DNA of 64,000 nt from Chamaea fasciata (GCA_029207755.1 JARCOQ010000006.1:30896522-30960521), one strand, 5' to 3'; positions 12,001 through 23,652 are shown, counted from the stretch's first letter. Numbers and translations: made by a program. The notes: generated by a model not told the origin, from the letters alone.

Positions 12001-12374
12001 GCCTAAAAGGAGTTTGTCTTTTCATAACGGAGATCAAAGTTATATGAAAAGTACTAGAGATTTTATCAATAGCAGAAAATTCAAACTTTAGAGACAACAT
12101 ACTTTCAGCAGACCTTGTAGCAAAACACTGCTGAAATTAATCACTTATGTCAACAAAGCAGATGTGGATCTAATCAACATAATTGAAATTGATGGTACTA
12201 AAAATTGCTGGCTAATATATAAGTTTAGCTAGCATAGATGACTTTTGACCACATCTACACTTTCATACATAGGTTACTGCTGCAGAATTTTTCTGAATTG
12301 AAGTCCCAGAAGGTAAAAAATTTAGATGCGGTGAAATTGGCAACACAAAACTGATCAAACACTTCACCCACTAC
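9010..12374. other. AT-rich intergenic DNA, no gene seen
   Basis: Several frames are open for 60 to 145 codons, notably one ending near 12047, but they lie in A-rich sequence, mostly lack an ATG at the start and show no recognisable domain. They are attributed to composition. A purine-rich A/G patch lies at about 10660-10682. Confidence 0.5.
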
Positions 12375-12585
12375 ATCACAGAATGATTTGGGTTGGCAGG
12401 GACCTTAAAGATCATCCAGTACCAATTCTCCACCATAGACTGGGACACCTTCTACTTGACCAGATAGCTCAGAGCCCCATCCAATCTAGCCTTGAGCACA
12501 TCCAGGTATGAGGTATCCACAACTTCCCTGGGTATCCTGTGCCAGTGCCTCACAACCCTCAGAGTGAAGAAAATTACTAAAGAAA
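12375..12585 (-). mobile_element. CR1: CR1 LINE 3'-end fragment, antisense
   Basis: It begins 'tcacagaatgatttgggttgg' with 'agggaccttaaagatcatc' following, then 'cagagccccatccaatctag' and 'ccagtgcctcacaaccctc'. This is the CR1 3' end read in reverse complement. It is about 210 bp, 5'-truncated and diverged. Confidence 0.9.
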
Positions 12586-15500
12586 TCCTCCATTACCACT
12601 TTATTTACATGCATGTTCTGAATTTAAGTAATTTCCTCAGTTTTTTCATAACTTTGAGGTTTTCCACCAAGAGTAGAAAACTGTTCATGCCTCTTTTTCA
12701 AGAAAAAAACATCATTTGACCACATAAGACTAATAAGTATTAATCACAATTCTCAAGGAGAAAAGATTTTTATATTACTTTTGACTCTTTCATTATGCAT
12801 GCTATCTTCTCATGCAGTTTTGATTTGCATGTTGTTACTTTTTTCATTTTCATTTTAGAGTGCAAAACAGTTTCAGCAAAATGAGAATTTTTATTTTCAA
12901 AAATTAATCATGGATTAATGATGTCAGATTTCTAAGACAATATATTTAAATAGTATCCACTCACTGAGTGTGTGAACTACAAGTGGTGCTTATTGACTGA
13001 TTAATCACCAGATTTATTTTACTCTGTTTTAGTGTCTTCACATTTTTCTTCATCTTTTCTAAGACACATGGGAAGTTTCCTGTCGAAAGAGGGGCATAAT
13101 TACCAGGAAAGAGCCTGCTTTGAAAAAGAAATGGATACCTCTTTCTTATTGTCCCAGGCTGAGGATTCAAGGACGGAAGCAAAATGAAATCTGCAAGTGC
13201 AGAAATTAAATGTTAGGGTGAAACTGCCTCAGAACTTAAGAGAAATTCTGTGGCTGAGCTTGAGGATTGTGACTAAGTCAGACAAACAAACTGGATTTCT
13301 CAGCAAGAGGATGGGATGTGTACAGGGAGATAACACAAATACTAAAAAAAGCTGCAAGATTATTAAATGTTAGATAAGCACAAGCCCACACAAATATCTT
13401 GACATGAGGATGCAAAACCAGCAGATGAAATGAATATAATCAACCCTGAATAGGATGTATGAGGAATCCCAAGACACAGGTCATGGTACCTGGAACAAGA
13501 TGGACCAAGTGACAGAGTGATGTAGTGCTGACCACTGATTTCAATAATATCTTACAGCCTCCCACTACCACTCCAGATTTTTCCTGAGCAGATAGAGGAA
13601 ATGAGACATGTCTTACATGTTCTGAATAATATTAACTATCTCAATATAGCAGGTATCCTGGTTGCAGTTTCAAAAAACATAGCAAGTCCTTCCTCTGAAG
13701 GCAGAATTGCCCTCTCACACCTCATTGCCTCTGAAATATATATTCAGGTACAAGAGTAATAGAGACAGCATTTCTATTCCCTGGATGTATTGTACCTTTT
13801 CCGCATAGAGGAAACATTTCTCAGAGTTGTTACTTGTCTCTTTGAAGAGCGCTGTATTGAAAACACAAAAGTGTTTTTTGATTACTGAGTAATACTAAAT
13901 GTGCTCAATCCTTTCTAAAGAACCTCTGATGTGTCACTTGCTTAGTCTTTGAGGAAGACATCACATTTGGTGACTTTATGATCCCTGAGAAGACTAAGTA
14001 ACCTTTGTTAAACTCGTGGTTTATTTTGTGACTAGGTTTGATATTGACACAACTCTTAAACTACCTGAGGAGTTACTAATACTAATATGGAGGAAGTCTA
14101 GTGTATCACACAGAGAGGGAATTAAAAGATTACAGCAGAAACTGTCACCAAATCTATGTTTGTTTATTAGTGAAAAAAAAGAGTAGAAAATAAAAATAAA
14201 TCAGATAGAGTATGAAATAACCTGTTGAAGAAGTAAGGAAAATTAATAAAAAGAGCTGTTGAGCAGTACACAATTTCCAGCTCAGTAAAATTACTTATTT
14301 GGCCTTTCTAGCTTCTATTTCCTCATAAACATTCTCTCCTTCCAGAAATCAAGTTTAGAAATTGTGCACAGTGGCATGTCACCTGGATGATTTAGGGGAT
14401 GTTTTGTAATTTTCATCGGCAAATGGGGAAGGTAAATCACTGTAATTAACCCTATTACAATCTACAAACTGTATCCAAGCCTGCCCAGGGAATACTGGGG
14501 AGACATCTCTATATATGTGTGTGCGTGTGTGTGTGTGTGTGCGGGCAGGGGGAGAAGGGGGTGTGTGCAAACAGAAACAAACAAATGAAAGTCCCCCAAA
14601 GCTAGAAGTTGTTATTTGTAGACTCAAGCCTGAAAAGGTTTCTGGAAACACTGCAGACTAGGCAAACTGTTTGAAAATCTCTTCCTTGATTTGCTGATGA
14701 TACTCTAATTGAAGAAAATGGCTCAGTCCATATTTGCTGAATAAAAAAATTAAAAGTAAATATGTTGCTGATTTTTTTTGTGGAGAGATTCTATAGTAAC
14801 AAAACTATTCAACAGTTAGTTCAGTATCTGAGGATTTCAATTCAGATTAAATCTTTGTGGTTTTAGCCATCAATTCTAATTATAAATGATTCAACATTTC
14901 TTAAAGGGCCCATTGTGAAGTGCTCCCTAGCATTACATCATGGAATTGTGTCATCATTGTTTCAATCAAGTTTTATTCCACTGACTTCAGTTCATTGATA
15001 ACAGCCTAAAACTAGAATATTGACTACACACAACAATCCTATGCTTCTCTATTTTAAGCACTTAAACCTCTTCCAATTCCCCAGACTCAGCAGCCCACCC
15101 TACCTCACTCTTGGCTCATTCTCATCTAGCTTCATGTCAAAGACTACCAATTTCAAGACTATCAATTTCAATTTTTCCCATCCAATTCAACCATTTCCAT
15201 TGTAACTTCTTCATGCATTTTCTGAGGCTGTATGCATTTTTCTGCTTTTCTACACTTGGTAAGAACTGCACTGGTTGGATTTTAATACTTAAGCTTTACT
15301 AGAGTCAATTCCTTTTGTAGTCCCTTTCCAGTTCAGTGATTTCAATTCAAGACATGTTCCCTCTATTCCCCGTATTTAAACAAAAGGAAAGCCAAAGAAA
15401 ACATTCACTCAGACTGACAAAAGAGTCATATAAAAGAATACAAGAAGATATTGAAAGGTTTTAAAGTCGCTGCCAAGGAGGGAAAAAAATAAACACACAA

Positions 15501-18500
15501 CAGCAGAATATTCAAAGGTGAATATAAAAATATACAACAAGAAAGTGAATGTTATTTCTATTTTAAACCATTCTGTATGCTCTCTTAAAGGAGTATGCTA
15601 TTTCCCTGACTGTAATAGATTCCTGTTTAGAAAAAAAAAAAATATCAACCAAATTTAAATGTTAAGTAGACAGGCTGAACTTGGTCAGCACAGTGAGAAC
15701 ACCAGAGAAACGGGTGGCCTGGAATATGTGGGGATTTCTGAATTTAATAAAAAAATAATAAAAAAGCACTGTAACAGCATATAAAAACAGGCTACAGCCT
15801 TGCAAGAAAAGAATACCAGCTAACAATCGGAATGTGCAGGTACATTCAGGGTTTTGGTAGAGCTTTTATTTTATTGCAGGAGTATTTAAACCTCCGTAGT
15901 TAATGCAAGTAAATGGTATCTACCAGGAACTGTGGTACTGCGCTCAGAGGGCAGGGCAGAGGAGTGATGTGTTGTCATGACACTATAAAATGCTAGTGCC
16001 ATTGAAATCCTTATTCTTAACATTTTAAATGCAGAGGTGAAGGAAGCAGAAGGCAACCACAAATAATAGGTCAGTTCTGTTTCCTTGGTGCACACATGTA
16101 ATCCAGAGTGCCCTCTCTCTAGCAGCCTTGTTTGTTACTGGACTGCTCACATTGTGGAACAATCTACGTCAATCAGCTCTCAAAAGCAGCTGCTGGGGAC
16201 CAATATCCTGAAGAATCACAGGAAAAAGAAATGGACATGGCAAAGAAATAGACCAGAAGAACAGTCTGAGGTAAGCAACCTCACTCTATATGTAGCAAGG
16301 TAAGTCTCTTAGTGTGATCTTCCACTAGATGCACTGATTTAGAAGTCTCGGAGACACTGAAGACAAAGCTGAGTATTAACTCACCTATCAGCAATTGTGT
16401 GTGACTGTGGCCTTCAAAAAGCATCAGTTTCTGACAAGGATTTATAGCCCTGAACCTTACACACTTTCCATCCCCCAGCTTCAAAATTATCTCCAAATTA
16501 ATCCTTAAAATCAAAATTATGAGGTAGCATGCTTAAAACAGTCCATTAAAATATACAGCATTTCACTTTCCTACCCTAAAATACAGAAGAGCTGAGATTA
16601 ATTATCTTTTCTGCTTGTAAAGTTTCAAAGATAATTTTCTAATCATGCTGGAGACTCTCTAACAATTATATAATATGCCATTCTACAGTGAAAAGCTGCT
16701 ATTTCTTCCTTTTGAGGCCATTTCATATTGGAGGAGAAGAGAGTATTAATGCAGAGAAGAGTCCTAGGATGTAGTTTCATTTCTAAATGAAATTCCTTGT
16801 CCCAATCATGTGGTGAATGGCATCTCACCTTAGAAACCCCAAAGCCAGAAGCAAAAGCAGACTGTGTTGCCCAATAATTGTCATAACAGTGCTCTCTGAA
16901 TGCAAAAACTGTGCTCTAAGGCAGTGCTGAATGAAGAATTAAAGAGCTGGCACATTTCCCATCAATCTCTTACATCATCTGCCCAAACCCAATACTCATG
17001 GAGAGGATGTGATTTACGGAGTTGTTTTATGACTTATAACATGTAGGTAGGAGATGCCACAGATTGTCACTAAGAAAAAAACCCATTTAAATAGAAGACT
17101 TGTTAGAGAAAGAAAACTGCACATCACAAACTAAAACATGGCAAAAATTCAGCACTCTGAATCACTCTTTAAAAAGACAGAAGGAACAACAGCCACTTTT
17201 TTTTTATTTGTAGTGCAGCATCACAACCAGTGGTCTGATGAAATGAAGAGCAGATACCTCCTGCCACAGGATGAGCAGCAACAAACTTGCTGCCACAGCA
17301 GTTTAACTGTTGAGGAAGTGGCATTGCCCTATAGGTGTATCAGCAAGATTTGTGTACTGAGAAACAGCTGTCAAGGCAGGTTTATGGGGAGAACTATGAC
17401 TGTGTCAGTGTGCTGGGAGAGCAGCCCAAGAGGCTGGCAAATGTAATGGTGGAAGTGTGTCCAAGCACCACAGTGGAGAGTAGCTATGGGTTTCCTTTCT
17501 TTCCTGGAGTGCTCAAGAACCATCAGCATCATAACAGTTCTTCAGCATAACAGGGGAGTTATGAAGGTCTCAAAATAGCAAGGAACGGCACCAGACAGAA
17601 TCTGCACCCACTTAATTTAATGCTAAGCATTCAAATGAACAGCTGCTCCTACTCTCCGCACTACTGCTCACCACAGAAACACACTGCCAGTTGGCTTACC
17701 TCATTTTTTTTCCACCTCAGTTCTAAGATAGTTTCAGCTTTTCACTACAGAAATACCTATTGCGATTGAGCTGAATAGAGTCTGCATTTATATATTTCAT
17801 GCCGCTCTGGGGTTTCTCTGAAGGAGAGAAGGCCACCAAACGGTGATAAAGGATATCAGAGGCTGCTGCTTCAGGCAGGGGCTGCAACTAACTTACCTTC
17901 CTGTTCCAGTACAGCCCTCCAAGGCCTTCCTCCCAAATTTGTATTCAAGTCAGCCCCTTCCAAGATACCTTATCTGCCATCAACCTCCACAGCTAATTCC
18001 TCTGATGGAAGAAAACCACACCATACCATGGTGGAAACTTCTCCAGAAAGAGACAAATGTTATGCTTTTTGCCTTCCCTCCATTCTCTCTCTGCCAGGCA
18101 CACACACCAGCATGCTATCAGCACTTGCCCCTGTTACTGACCATCTCAGTCCCATCTGCCAGGCAGTCTCCATTCTTTTACTCAGAGGACCAGCTGAATT
18201 GTTGATTTTTTTCTCATGTTTTCTATATTTCCATCTATCTTTTCAGATGGACGGTGCTCCCCCAACTCACCTAATGTCCTAGCTGTGTAGTTTTAAGAGC
18301 TTCTCCACAGGAAAGGCAAATCAGGAGCCAAGGAAAACCTGAGCCCAGGCAGTGCCCACACCAACCAGACCACAGTCTCATAAGACCTAAGAGCAGCAAG
18401 CAGAGCCAGATGCTGACAATAGACTCAACTGATAGCCCTAGATAGGACAAAAAGAAGACTCAGGCCTAACACTCACCCAGAGCAGCCAGGTTGCATCAAC

Positions 18501-20149
18501 AGGAGACAGGATCAAAACCAAGACTACATCAGTTCAAGATCAGCCACGAAACTTGGCTGGAGACAGAATGGGCAACAGACACATCCCAAACATAACTCAA
18601 GCAAAACCAAATCAGGACTCTTTTATGAATGATCAGACAAGTTCTGTGTTTCTTCATGTAATAAGATCTCTGCGAACCTTGCTCATTACAGCGAAGTCAA
18701 CTGTGATTTGAATTTTTATAATATGGGGTGGCTGGCCCAAGTGATTTGCTTGTTCTTGTGCCCTGATCTTATCTTATGCTGCTTTCATGTAAAGCATCAT
18801 TTAACATCACTCAGTTGTACTTTAAAAATGGATATGTAGAAAAAGTGTAGATAATGTGCAGGCAGAGAGACCAGCCTCAGGGGATGTAACAAACAATACC
18901 AAACTGCCTCTAAGATTCTGACTGACTCTGAATGTTGATCAGTGTGGAGGACCCTGATGTTGTTATATCTGCTCCTCTGCAGTTTTCCCAGCTTGCTTGT
19001 TTTGGGTGGCATCTTAGAGTTTCTGACTCTCCAGAATGTGAGTAAACACATGCAAAACCTTAAAGAGCAGCATTTTCTAGTGTGAGGCATCTCTGTCAAG
19101 GCGAGAGGGAGGAAAGAGAAGGTTGTCTCATTCCCTGGTGGGGAATTCTTGCTGGAGCCTGACCCACATCCTGATGTCTATCTTCCACTCTGCAGGAAAC
19201 AAATCCAACTCACAGAGCAGCAGCACAGACTTCTCAATGTATCATGGCCCTTGCTGGTGCTTGGGTCACCCTTAGCTCTCATATAGGGTTTTCTGGTAGG
19301 ATATCTTCAGACCCCTTTTCAAGAAGCGTTCCCTTCCCTAAGCATCGCTCTCACCACACAAGCAGCCTTGGTCCAGAGTACACCCTTGTCACAAGACTAA
19401 AATGGGACGGATGGAGTGATATCGCCATTCCCCTGTGGGTCTAAATTGCAAATATGTCACTGGACATCCCAGGAATGAGACAAATAACAGCAGTTCCTTC
19501 ATGGACCAGATTCTCTTTCTTTGAAGCAAAATTCTGGGCTGATCCTCATCATTGCTCGACCTTCTGGTTAAAAATATCTGACCTTGTGAAACTTCACAGC
19601 TCTCTCTGGGCAGCCAGCCCCTCCCTCTCCAGTGAATCACCCGTGGAGATCTACTGAGGACCAGGCAGTTCTGCCTATCTCCACGTGTGGCTGCCCTTGA
19701 TCTGATATCCCCCTGATACTGGCTCCTCTTATTTTTAATCTTCTACCACAGCTTGATAACCTACTTGTTATGCACCTACACGGACACATGCACTAACCTG
19801 CCGGGGGGGATGGAGGGCGGGGGGTGGTGGTGGGTGGATGTGGATGTCAGGGCGTGCTCACCAGCACCCTCTGCCCAGGAGGTGCGGCGCCGCGCTGAGG
19901 GGTTCCTCCTGCAACCTCCTCTTGTAGTGCGGGCTGCTGGTCTCCATCTCTAGTGATGGATGGGCTCTGCTCTCCTCGGGAAGCAGTTGGAAGGAATGCT
20001 CTGTAGTGCCGACACATCTCCCCGGGTCTGCTGTTAATCGGGGCGGCGGGAAAACACGCTGCCGGAATATTGAGCATTTAATAAGTCAGTAAGTGGTCAA
20101 ATAAATCAGCACTTCCCGCACAAAACACAGCGGTCTCATTCACCAGCGG
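12586..20149. other. Intergenic DNA upstream of MTNR1A island
   Basis: AT-rich to about 17 kb, then gradually richer in GC towards the CpG island. A (TG)n stretch lies at about 14514-14541, followed by a G-rich patch. A run rich in 'ccag/gcag' words at about 18330-18610 looks repeat-like, but I could not assign it to a family. There are no exons or RNA genes that I can support. In other vertebrates FAT1 lies upstream of MTNR1A, but none of its cadherin or laminin-G coding sequence is visible here. Confidence 0.5.
14514..14541 (+). repeat. (TG)n microsatellite
   Basis: About fourteen TG units with two GC interruptions, adjoining a G-rich segment that includes 'gcagggggagaaggggg'. Confidence 0.85.
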
Positions 20150-20371
20150 GAGGCTGAGCGGCAGTGCTCCCCGCTCCGTTGCCCGCGGTGGTGTAAGAAA
20201 ACCGTGGGTGACTGGGAAGCTCGGGGTTTCCCTGGCACTCAGCCGTGCAGGCTGGAACTGCGGCGCCTGCCAGGGCGGGGGTGCCGCTGCCGCCGCCGCC
20301 GCCCTGCCTGTCCGCGCCCCTCCGCGGCTGCGGACCGGCCGCTGCCGCGGTGTCCTGTCACACCCGCCGCG

Positions 20372-20379
20372 TTACGTAA
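20372..20379. promoter_or_regulatory. D-box motif TTACGTAA
   Basis: An exact palindromic TTACGTAA inside 'gttacgtaac', matching the site bound by PAR-bZIP factors (DBP, HLF, TEF) and NFIL3. It lies about 1.3 kb upstream of the predicted start site, within the CpG island. Binding is inferred from the motif only. Confidence 0.5.
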
Positions 20380-21142
20380 CTGCGGGTCGCAACGGTGGCT
20401 TTGGTTATCCCTCACCTCGGGCTGGGCACAGCACCGCAAGCCCGGGCGGCTGGGCGCAGGCTGCGCCGCATGAGCCCCTCCCGCCCCTCGCAGAGCCGCG
20501 CAAGACACGGCCTGCGCTCCGCAGCGCCCGGCGGAGGCTGCGCCGCGCCAGGAGCAGCCCCGCGCTCCCGCTGCGGACTCCTCGCTTGCCCCCCCAGTTG
20601 CAGCACCCCCATGAGCTCCCCGCGGGATGGCAGTGGGTGCCGTCCCCGGCCGCCAGCACCGCGCCCAGCCCTGCGCTCGGCGGAGAACAGCGCGCACTGC
20701 CATTCGCACTCGCAGCCCGTTCTCCTGAATGGGAGAGTGATTCCCACGCCCAGTTTGCTCAGAGATTTTCAACAGCTCTGTACCATACAAGCGAGAAGAA
20801 AGTGCCTTCCTATTTATTTATTTATTTACAAGAGCGCCCACCGCACGAGAGGGTGAAGGGGGGATACCCTATTCAGTCAACTGGGTTCCCCTAACGGTTG
20901 GGCAATGGCTCCCTGTTCCCCCCTTTCTTTGAATCATATGCTGCTTTTGGGGAAGAGGAGAGCCAGACCTCATCGGGCTCGTAGGGGTGGCACAGGGCAT
21001 CCCCACTACCTTTCCCTCTGTCTTCCCTGTGCAGCTCGCCCCCGCTTGCCCAGGGTGCGGAGGAGGAAGAAGGGCTGCGGAGGAGGAAGGAGGGGCTGCC
21101 GAGGCGGTGCGTGTCCCCCCCACCGCCCCCTCGCTGCGGCGG

Positions 21143-21148
21143 CACGTG
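21143..21148. promoter_or_regulatory. Canonical E-box CACGTG (distal)
   Basis: CACGTG in 'gcggcacgtggtg', about 540 bases upstream of the predicted transcription start. bHLH factors such as CLOCK/BMAL1, USF or MYC/MAX bind this core; which one, if any, is unknown. Confidence 0.45.
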
Positions 21149-21301
21149 GTGCTCCCGGGACGCGGGTCCTCAGACGCCCCCCCTGCCCAGCCAGCCAGCC
21201 TCCTTCGCGAGGAGCTTTTTATAGCAGCCCCGACCCGCTCCCCGATGGGAGGTTTCTCGCCGCGCTCACGTTACCGTGCGGGTGCGATGTTAAATAAAGG
21301 A

Positions 21302-21330
21302 GGGGGAGGAGGGGAGGGGAGTTCGGCGGG
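21302..21330 (+). promoter_or_regulatory. Possible G-quadruplex tract
   Basis: Runs of 5, 4 and 4 G separated by one to four bases (21302-21319), followed by a GGG at 21328-21330 with an 8-base loop. It follows 'ttaaataaagg' and lies about 350 bases upstream of the predicted start. Confidence 0.4.
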
Positions 21331-21363
21331 CGCCTAATTAAGAGCCGGCGTTAACCAGGAGGG

Positions 21364-21373
21364 CTAAAAATAG
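21364..21373. promoter_or_regulatory. MEF2-type site CTAAAAATAG
   Basis: Exact match to the CTA(A/T)4TAG consensus in otherwise GC-rich DNA, about 290 bases upstream of the TATA box. The function is inferred from the motif only. Confidence 0.4.
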
Positions 21374-21441
21374 CGCCGAGCACCGCAAACCACCCAACCG
21401 CAGACAGCAACCCCCGTCGATCCCTGCCGCGCCTCCGCCGG

Positions 21442-21512
21442 TGAATGGAGCGGCCGGCACTGAATGGAGCGGCCGGGAGCATGAATGGGGAAGCGGAGCG
21501 CGGCGCGAATGG
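21442..21512 (+). repeat. GAATGG-core imperfect tandem repeat
   Basis: A 16-base unit beginning 'tgaatggagcgg' occurs at 21442-21457 and again at 21461-21476. Two further GAATGG cores follow at 21483 and 21507, at spacings of 19, 21 and 24 bases. It lies about 145 to 215 bases upstream of the TATA box. Confidence 0.7.
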
Positions 21513-21577
21513 GGCGGCGCGGTTGCCGCGGGGGGGCGCTGTGGCGCCGCGCGGCAGCAGCTGGAGCCCGGGCCGCG

Positions 21578-21583
21578 CACGTG
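21578..21583. promoter_or_regulatory. MTNR1A: Canonical E-box CACGTG (proximal)
   Basis: CACGTG in 'gcgcacgtgccgg', 77 bases upstream of the TATA box. The position is suited to direct promoter control. CLOCK/BMAL1 is an attractive candidate for a melatonin receptor gene, but USF and MYC-family proteins use the same core. Confidence 0.5.
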
Positions 21584-21633
21584 CCGGCGCGGGGGCGGCT
21601 CGGTGTCACCTGGCGGCAGCGGTGGCGGCGGGC

Positions 21634-21640
21634 GGGGCGG
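21634..21640 (+). promoter_or_regulatory. MTNR1A: GC box (Sp1-type) GGGGCGG
   Basis: GGGGCGG within a GGCGG-rich stretch just upstream of the TATA box. Such boxes bind Sp/KLF factors in CpG-island promoters. Confidence 0.6.
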
Positions 21641-21654
21641 CGGCGCGGGCGGGC

Positions 21655-21661
21655 TATAAAA
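21655..21661 (+). promoter_or_regulatory. MTNR1A: TATA box of MTNR1A
   Basis: TATAAAA in 'gggctataaaagtgtcc', standing out in very GC-rich sequence. The usual 25-30 base spacing puts transcription start near 21685, giving a 5' UTR of about 210 bases before the ATG at 21896. Start-site position is inferred; no transcript data were available. Confidence 0.7.
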
Positions 21662-21727
21662 GTGTCCCGCCGCGGCACATGCACACTTCGGGGAAACTTC
21701 CCGCCTGGAGTAGCGACGCCGGCCGCC

Positions 21728-21760
21728 ATGGGAGGTGCGCCCGCTCCCGCTCCGCCCTAG
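21728..21760 (+). promoter_or_regulatory. Upstream ORF in MTNR1A 5' UTR (10 codons)
   Basis: An ATG in an essentially perfect Kozak context (GCCGCCATGG) opens a ten-codon frame, M-G-G-A-P-A-P-A-P-P, ending in TAG at 21758-21760. It lies 135 bases before the receptor ATG, whose own context has A at -3 but A rather than G at +4. If the message starts near 21685, ribosomes would meet this ATG first, so it could lower receptor translation or force reinitiation. The proline-rich peptide itself has no recognised role. Confidence 0.55.
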
Positions 21761-21895
21761 GGCGGGCAGCCCCGCGGCGCAGGGTGGCTGCCGCTCCCGC
21801 CCCGACCTGACCTGCCCCCGCCGGAGGCGGCGCTGGCGAGCGCGCCCGCTCCGCCGGTATCCGGTTGTGCCCTGGGAGGCGGCGGCGGCGGCAGG

Positions 21896-22088
21896 ATGAG
21901 AGTGAACGAGAGCGAGCTGAACAGCTCCGTCCTCCCGCGGGACTCGCCGGCCGAGGGCGCCCCGCGCCGCCAGCCCTGGGTGACCTCCACTTTGGCTGCC
22001 ATCCTCATCTTCACCATCGCGGTGGACCTGCTGGGCAACCTCTTGGTCATCCTCTCCGTGTACCGCAACAAGAAGCTGCGAAACGCGG
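21896..22088 (+). CDS. MTNR1A: Melatonin receptor 1A, coding exon 1 (partial gene)
   Basis: This is the N-terminal part of a class A G-protein-coupled receptor for melatonin, which signals through Gi to lower cAMP at the plasma membrane. The exon holds 64 full codons plus the first base of a Gly codon. Residues 1-28 form the extracellular N-terminus with two N-glycosylation sequons (N4-E-S, N9-S-S). About 29-55 is transmembrane helix 1, with the G47-N48 pair typical of TM1. NLLVILSVYRNKKLRN runs into the first intracellular loop. D-L-L-G-N with VYRNKK suits subtype 1A; from memory, 1B and 1C have V-L-G-N-A and VLRN. The exon ends at G|GTAAGG (phase 1), the conserved single intron position of melatonin receptors. 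The ATG was chosen because it fits the expected family length and has A at -3. Exon 2 (TM2-TM7) is outside the window, so nothing can be said about whether the gene is intact. Confidence 0.93.
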
Positions 22089-22094
22089 GTAAGG
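22089..22094 (+). other. MTNR1A: Splice donor of MTNR1A intron 1 (GTAAGG)
   Basis: GTAAGG directly follows the first base of the Gly codon. The position and phase match the intron site shared by melatonin receptor genes. The open frame read through the donor stops only at 22208-22210 and is not part of the protein. Confidence 0.88.
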
Positions 22095-23314
22095 GGCGGC
22101 GGGGAGGCCCGGGGGCGCCGCCCGGGCTGGGGTGGGTGGGGGTCCCGTGGCCCCGGGGTGCAGCGCTGTGGCCTCTTCGTCTGCCGGTGAAACTTTTCCC
22201 GAGCGTGTAACTCCGGGGTTGGGCTCTTTGCCTCCATCCCCAGCTGGCGGTTATAGGCTGTGACAGATGCTAAGAGCTCCGTCTTTCCTGCCGAGTCGGT
22301 AATCGAGCGGGAAAAGGGTATTTTTAGCTCCCGCCACTGAATCCTGGTGTTATTTTTAGCTCTCGGCAGTTCCCACCTAGCAAAAGAGAATGACAAGTAA
22401 GTCGTATTTAAGAATGAAATTTAGACACGGTACCGGGGATGCTGCCTTGGCATACAGTGTGTGCCTGTGCATGCTGGATGCTATTCTTCTGATTGATTTT
22501 CTTTGAGTTACAGAAATGTCTCCAGTAACCAATTCTATGGTCGGAGCTTCAAATCAAGCGAATACGAAGTTATAAACATTGCAGGATTCAGACAATTCCC
22601 TCCCCCCACCTTTGTTCGCCTCCTGCTTGCTGTCTAGGTCTTTGGGGAATGGAAAACAGCTTTAGGCACTTTAAAAAAATCTCTAATTTTGACAGGGTAG
22701 AATCTGTGCTGGTCTATTGAGTAAATCCCTCTTAGTTCATGGATTATTGGTCAGACAGGCAGGAACTTCTTCAGATTCATTCTGCTTTATCATGTCAGAC
22801 CAGCTGCTGTGCACGTGTACCAAATCTGTGCACTCCAAACCCTATGCATCTTTCATTGAAAAAAATACAGGAGCATGGGAAGAGAGCTGTACTGGTAATG
22901 AAAGCAGAATTTCACTCCATGACAACTGAGAACCTGCTTTTATTTTTTTCACAATTGGGCTGTCGGGATCTTCATTACTACTGCACTAAGTTCATTAGTC
23001 AGTGGTTTAAAATCCGTCTGAGGGGGAACTTGAGCCTGGGCTTTGCCCTGAGCTAGCCTAAGAAAGGCTTCTAGTATTGGACTCTGGCAAACAGTGGCAT
23101 GCTTATCTTTCTAAGGTTAAGTCAGGTAATTGAAGTGGATTGTCTGCTTCAATTTCATTCAGCCATAGTGGAATGCCACACACAAGATCAAAATGAAGAG
23201 TAACAGATTTTAATTTTATCCTCCCTACAATTGCCACTGATGTAAATTCTAAAAGCTATGTTATCTTCCTGCTTTCATTGACAGAAATTTCATTCACTGG
23301 AGCTGGCAGGGTAA

Positions 23315-23320
23315 CACGTG
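23315..23320. promoter_or_regulatory. Intronic E-box CACGTG
   Basis: CACGTG in 'gtaacacgtgcaat', about 1.2 kb into intron 1, outside the CpG island where CpG-containing words are rare. Confidence 0.35.
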
Positions 23321-23652
23321 CAATAGCATGTAATTGAGAGGAGACTCCCACTCCAGAGGTCCAAGTGAGCACTTGACTACCCTTGTTCCTGGAAGATTTT
23401 TAGATGGAGGGAGAAAGGGTTGAGACAGACATGTTGCTTGGGTTACTCTAGGGGTATGGGTGGTATTCTCTACCTCCTTAATTAATAAACCTATGCTTTA
23501 GCACTTCTGTGGGTAGTCTGTGATATGGACAAGTCTAGTAAAGTCTGAAATAAACGTGGTGTCTGTATTCTGGAGACATAACTGATTCCTTGGGCTCCAT
23601 GTGTGTGCTTACTCTCTGCTGTGGATATCATGTAATCCCTCCTGAATCTAAA

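Larger units (their letters stand above)
20150..22160. promoter_or_regulatory. MTNR1A: CpG island spanning MTNR1A promoter and exon 1
   Basis: CpG density rises sharply from about 20150 and falls after about 22160, while the rest of the window is strongly CpG-poor. GC boxes, CACGTG sites and many CGG/CCG words fill the block. Its right part overlaps the TATA box, 5' UTR and first coding exon of MTNR1A. Its left 1.3 kb has no coding exon that I can support. Open frames on both strands in the island reflect the scarcity of A/T-containing stop codons. Confidence 0.9.

Noticed and set aside
11610..12047. 145-codon plus-strand frame
   Set aside because: It begins with TTG rather than ATG, lies in A-rich sequence and resembles no family I know.
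1..20149. 3' end of FAT1 (its usual neighbour in other vertebrates)
   Set aside because: No cadherin, laminin-G, EGF or cytoplasmic-tail coding sequence is visible; the gene probably ends left of the window.
20208..20894. 228-codon open frame on the plus strand
   Set aside because: It lies wholly in CpG-island sequence, has Arg/Pro/Ala-rich low-complexity wording and overlaps other long frames on both strands. This is expected where stop codons are rare.
21338..22396. 352-codon open frame on the minus strand across the MTNR1A promoter and exon 1
   Set aside because: It is antisense to the recognised exon, covers promoter, 5' UTR and intron, and is rich in Arg/Pro/Ala/Ser. It is a composition shadow.
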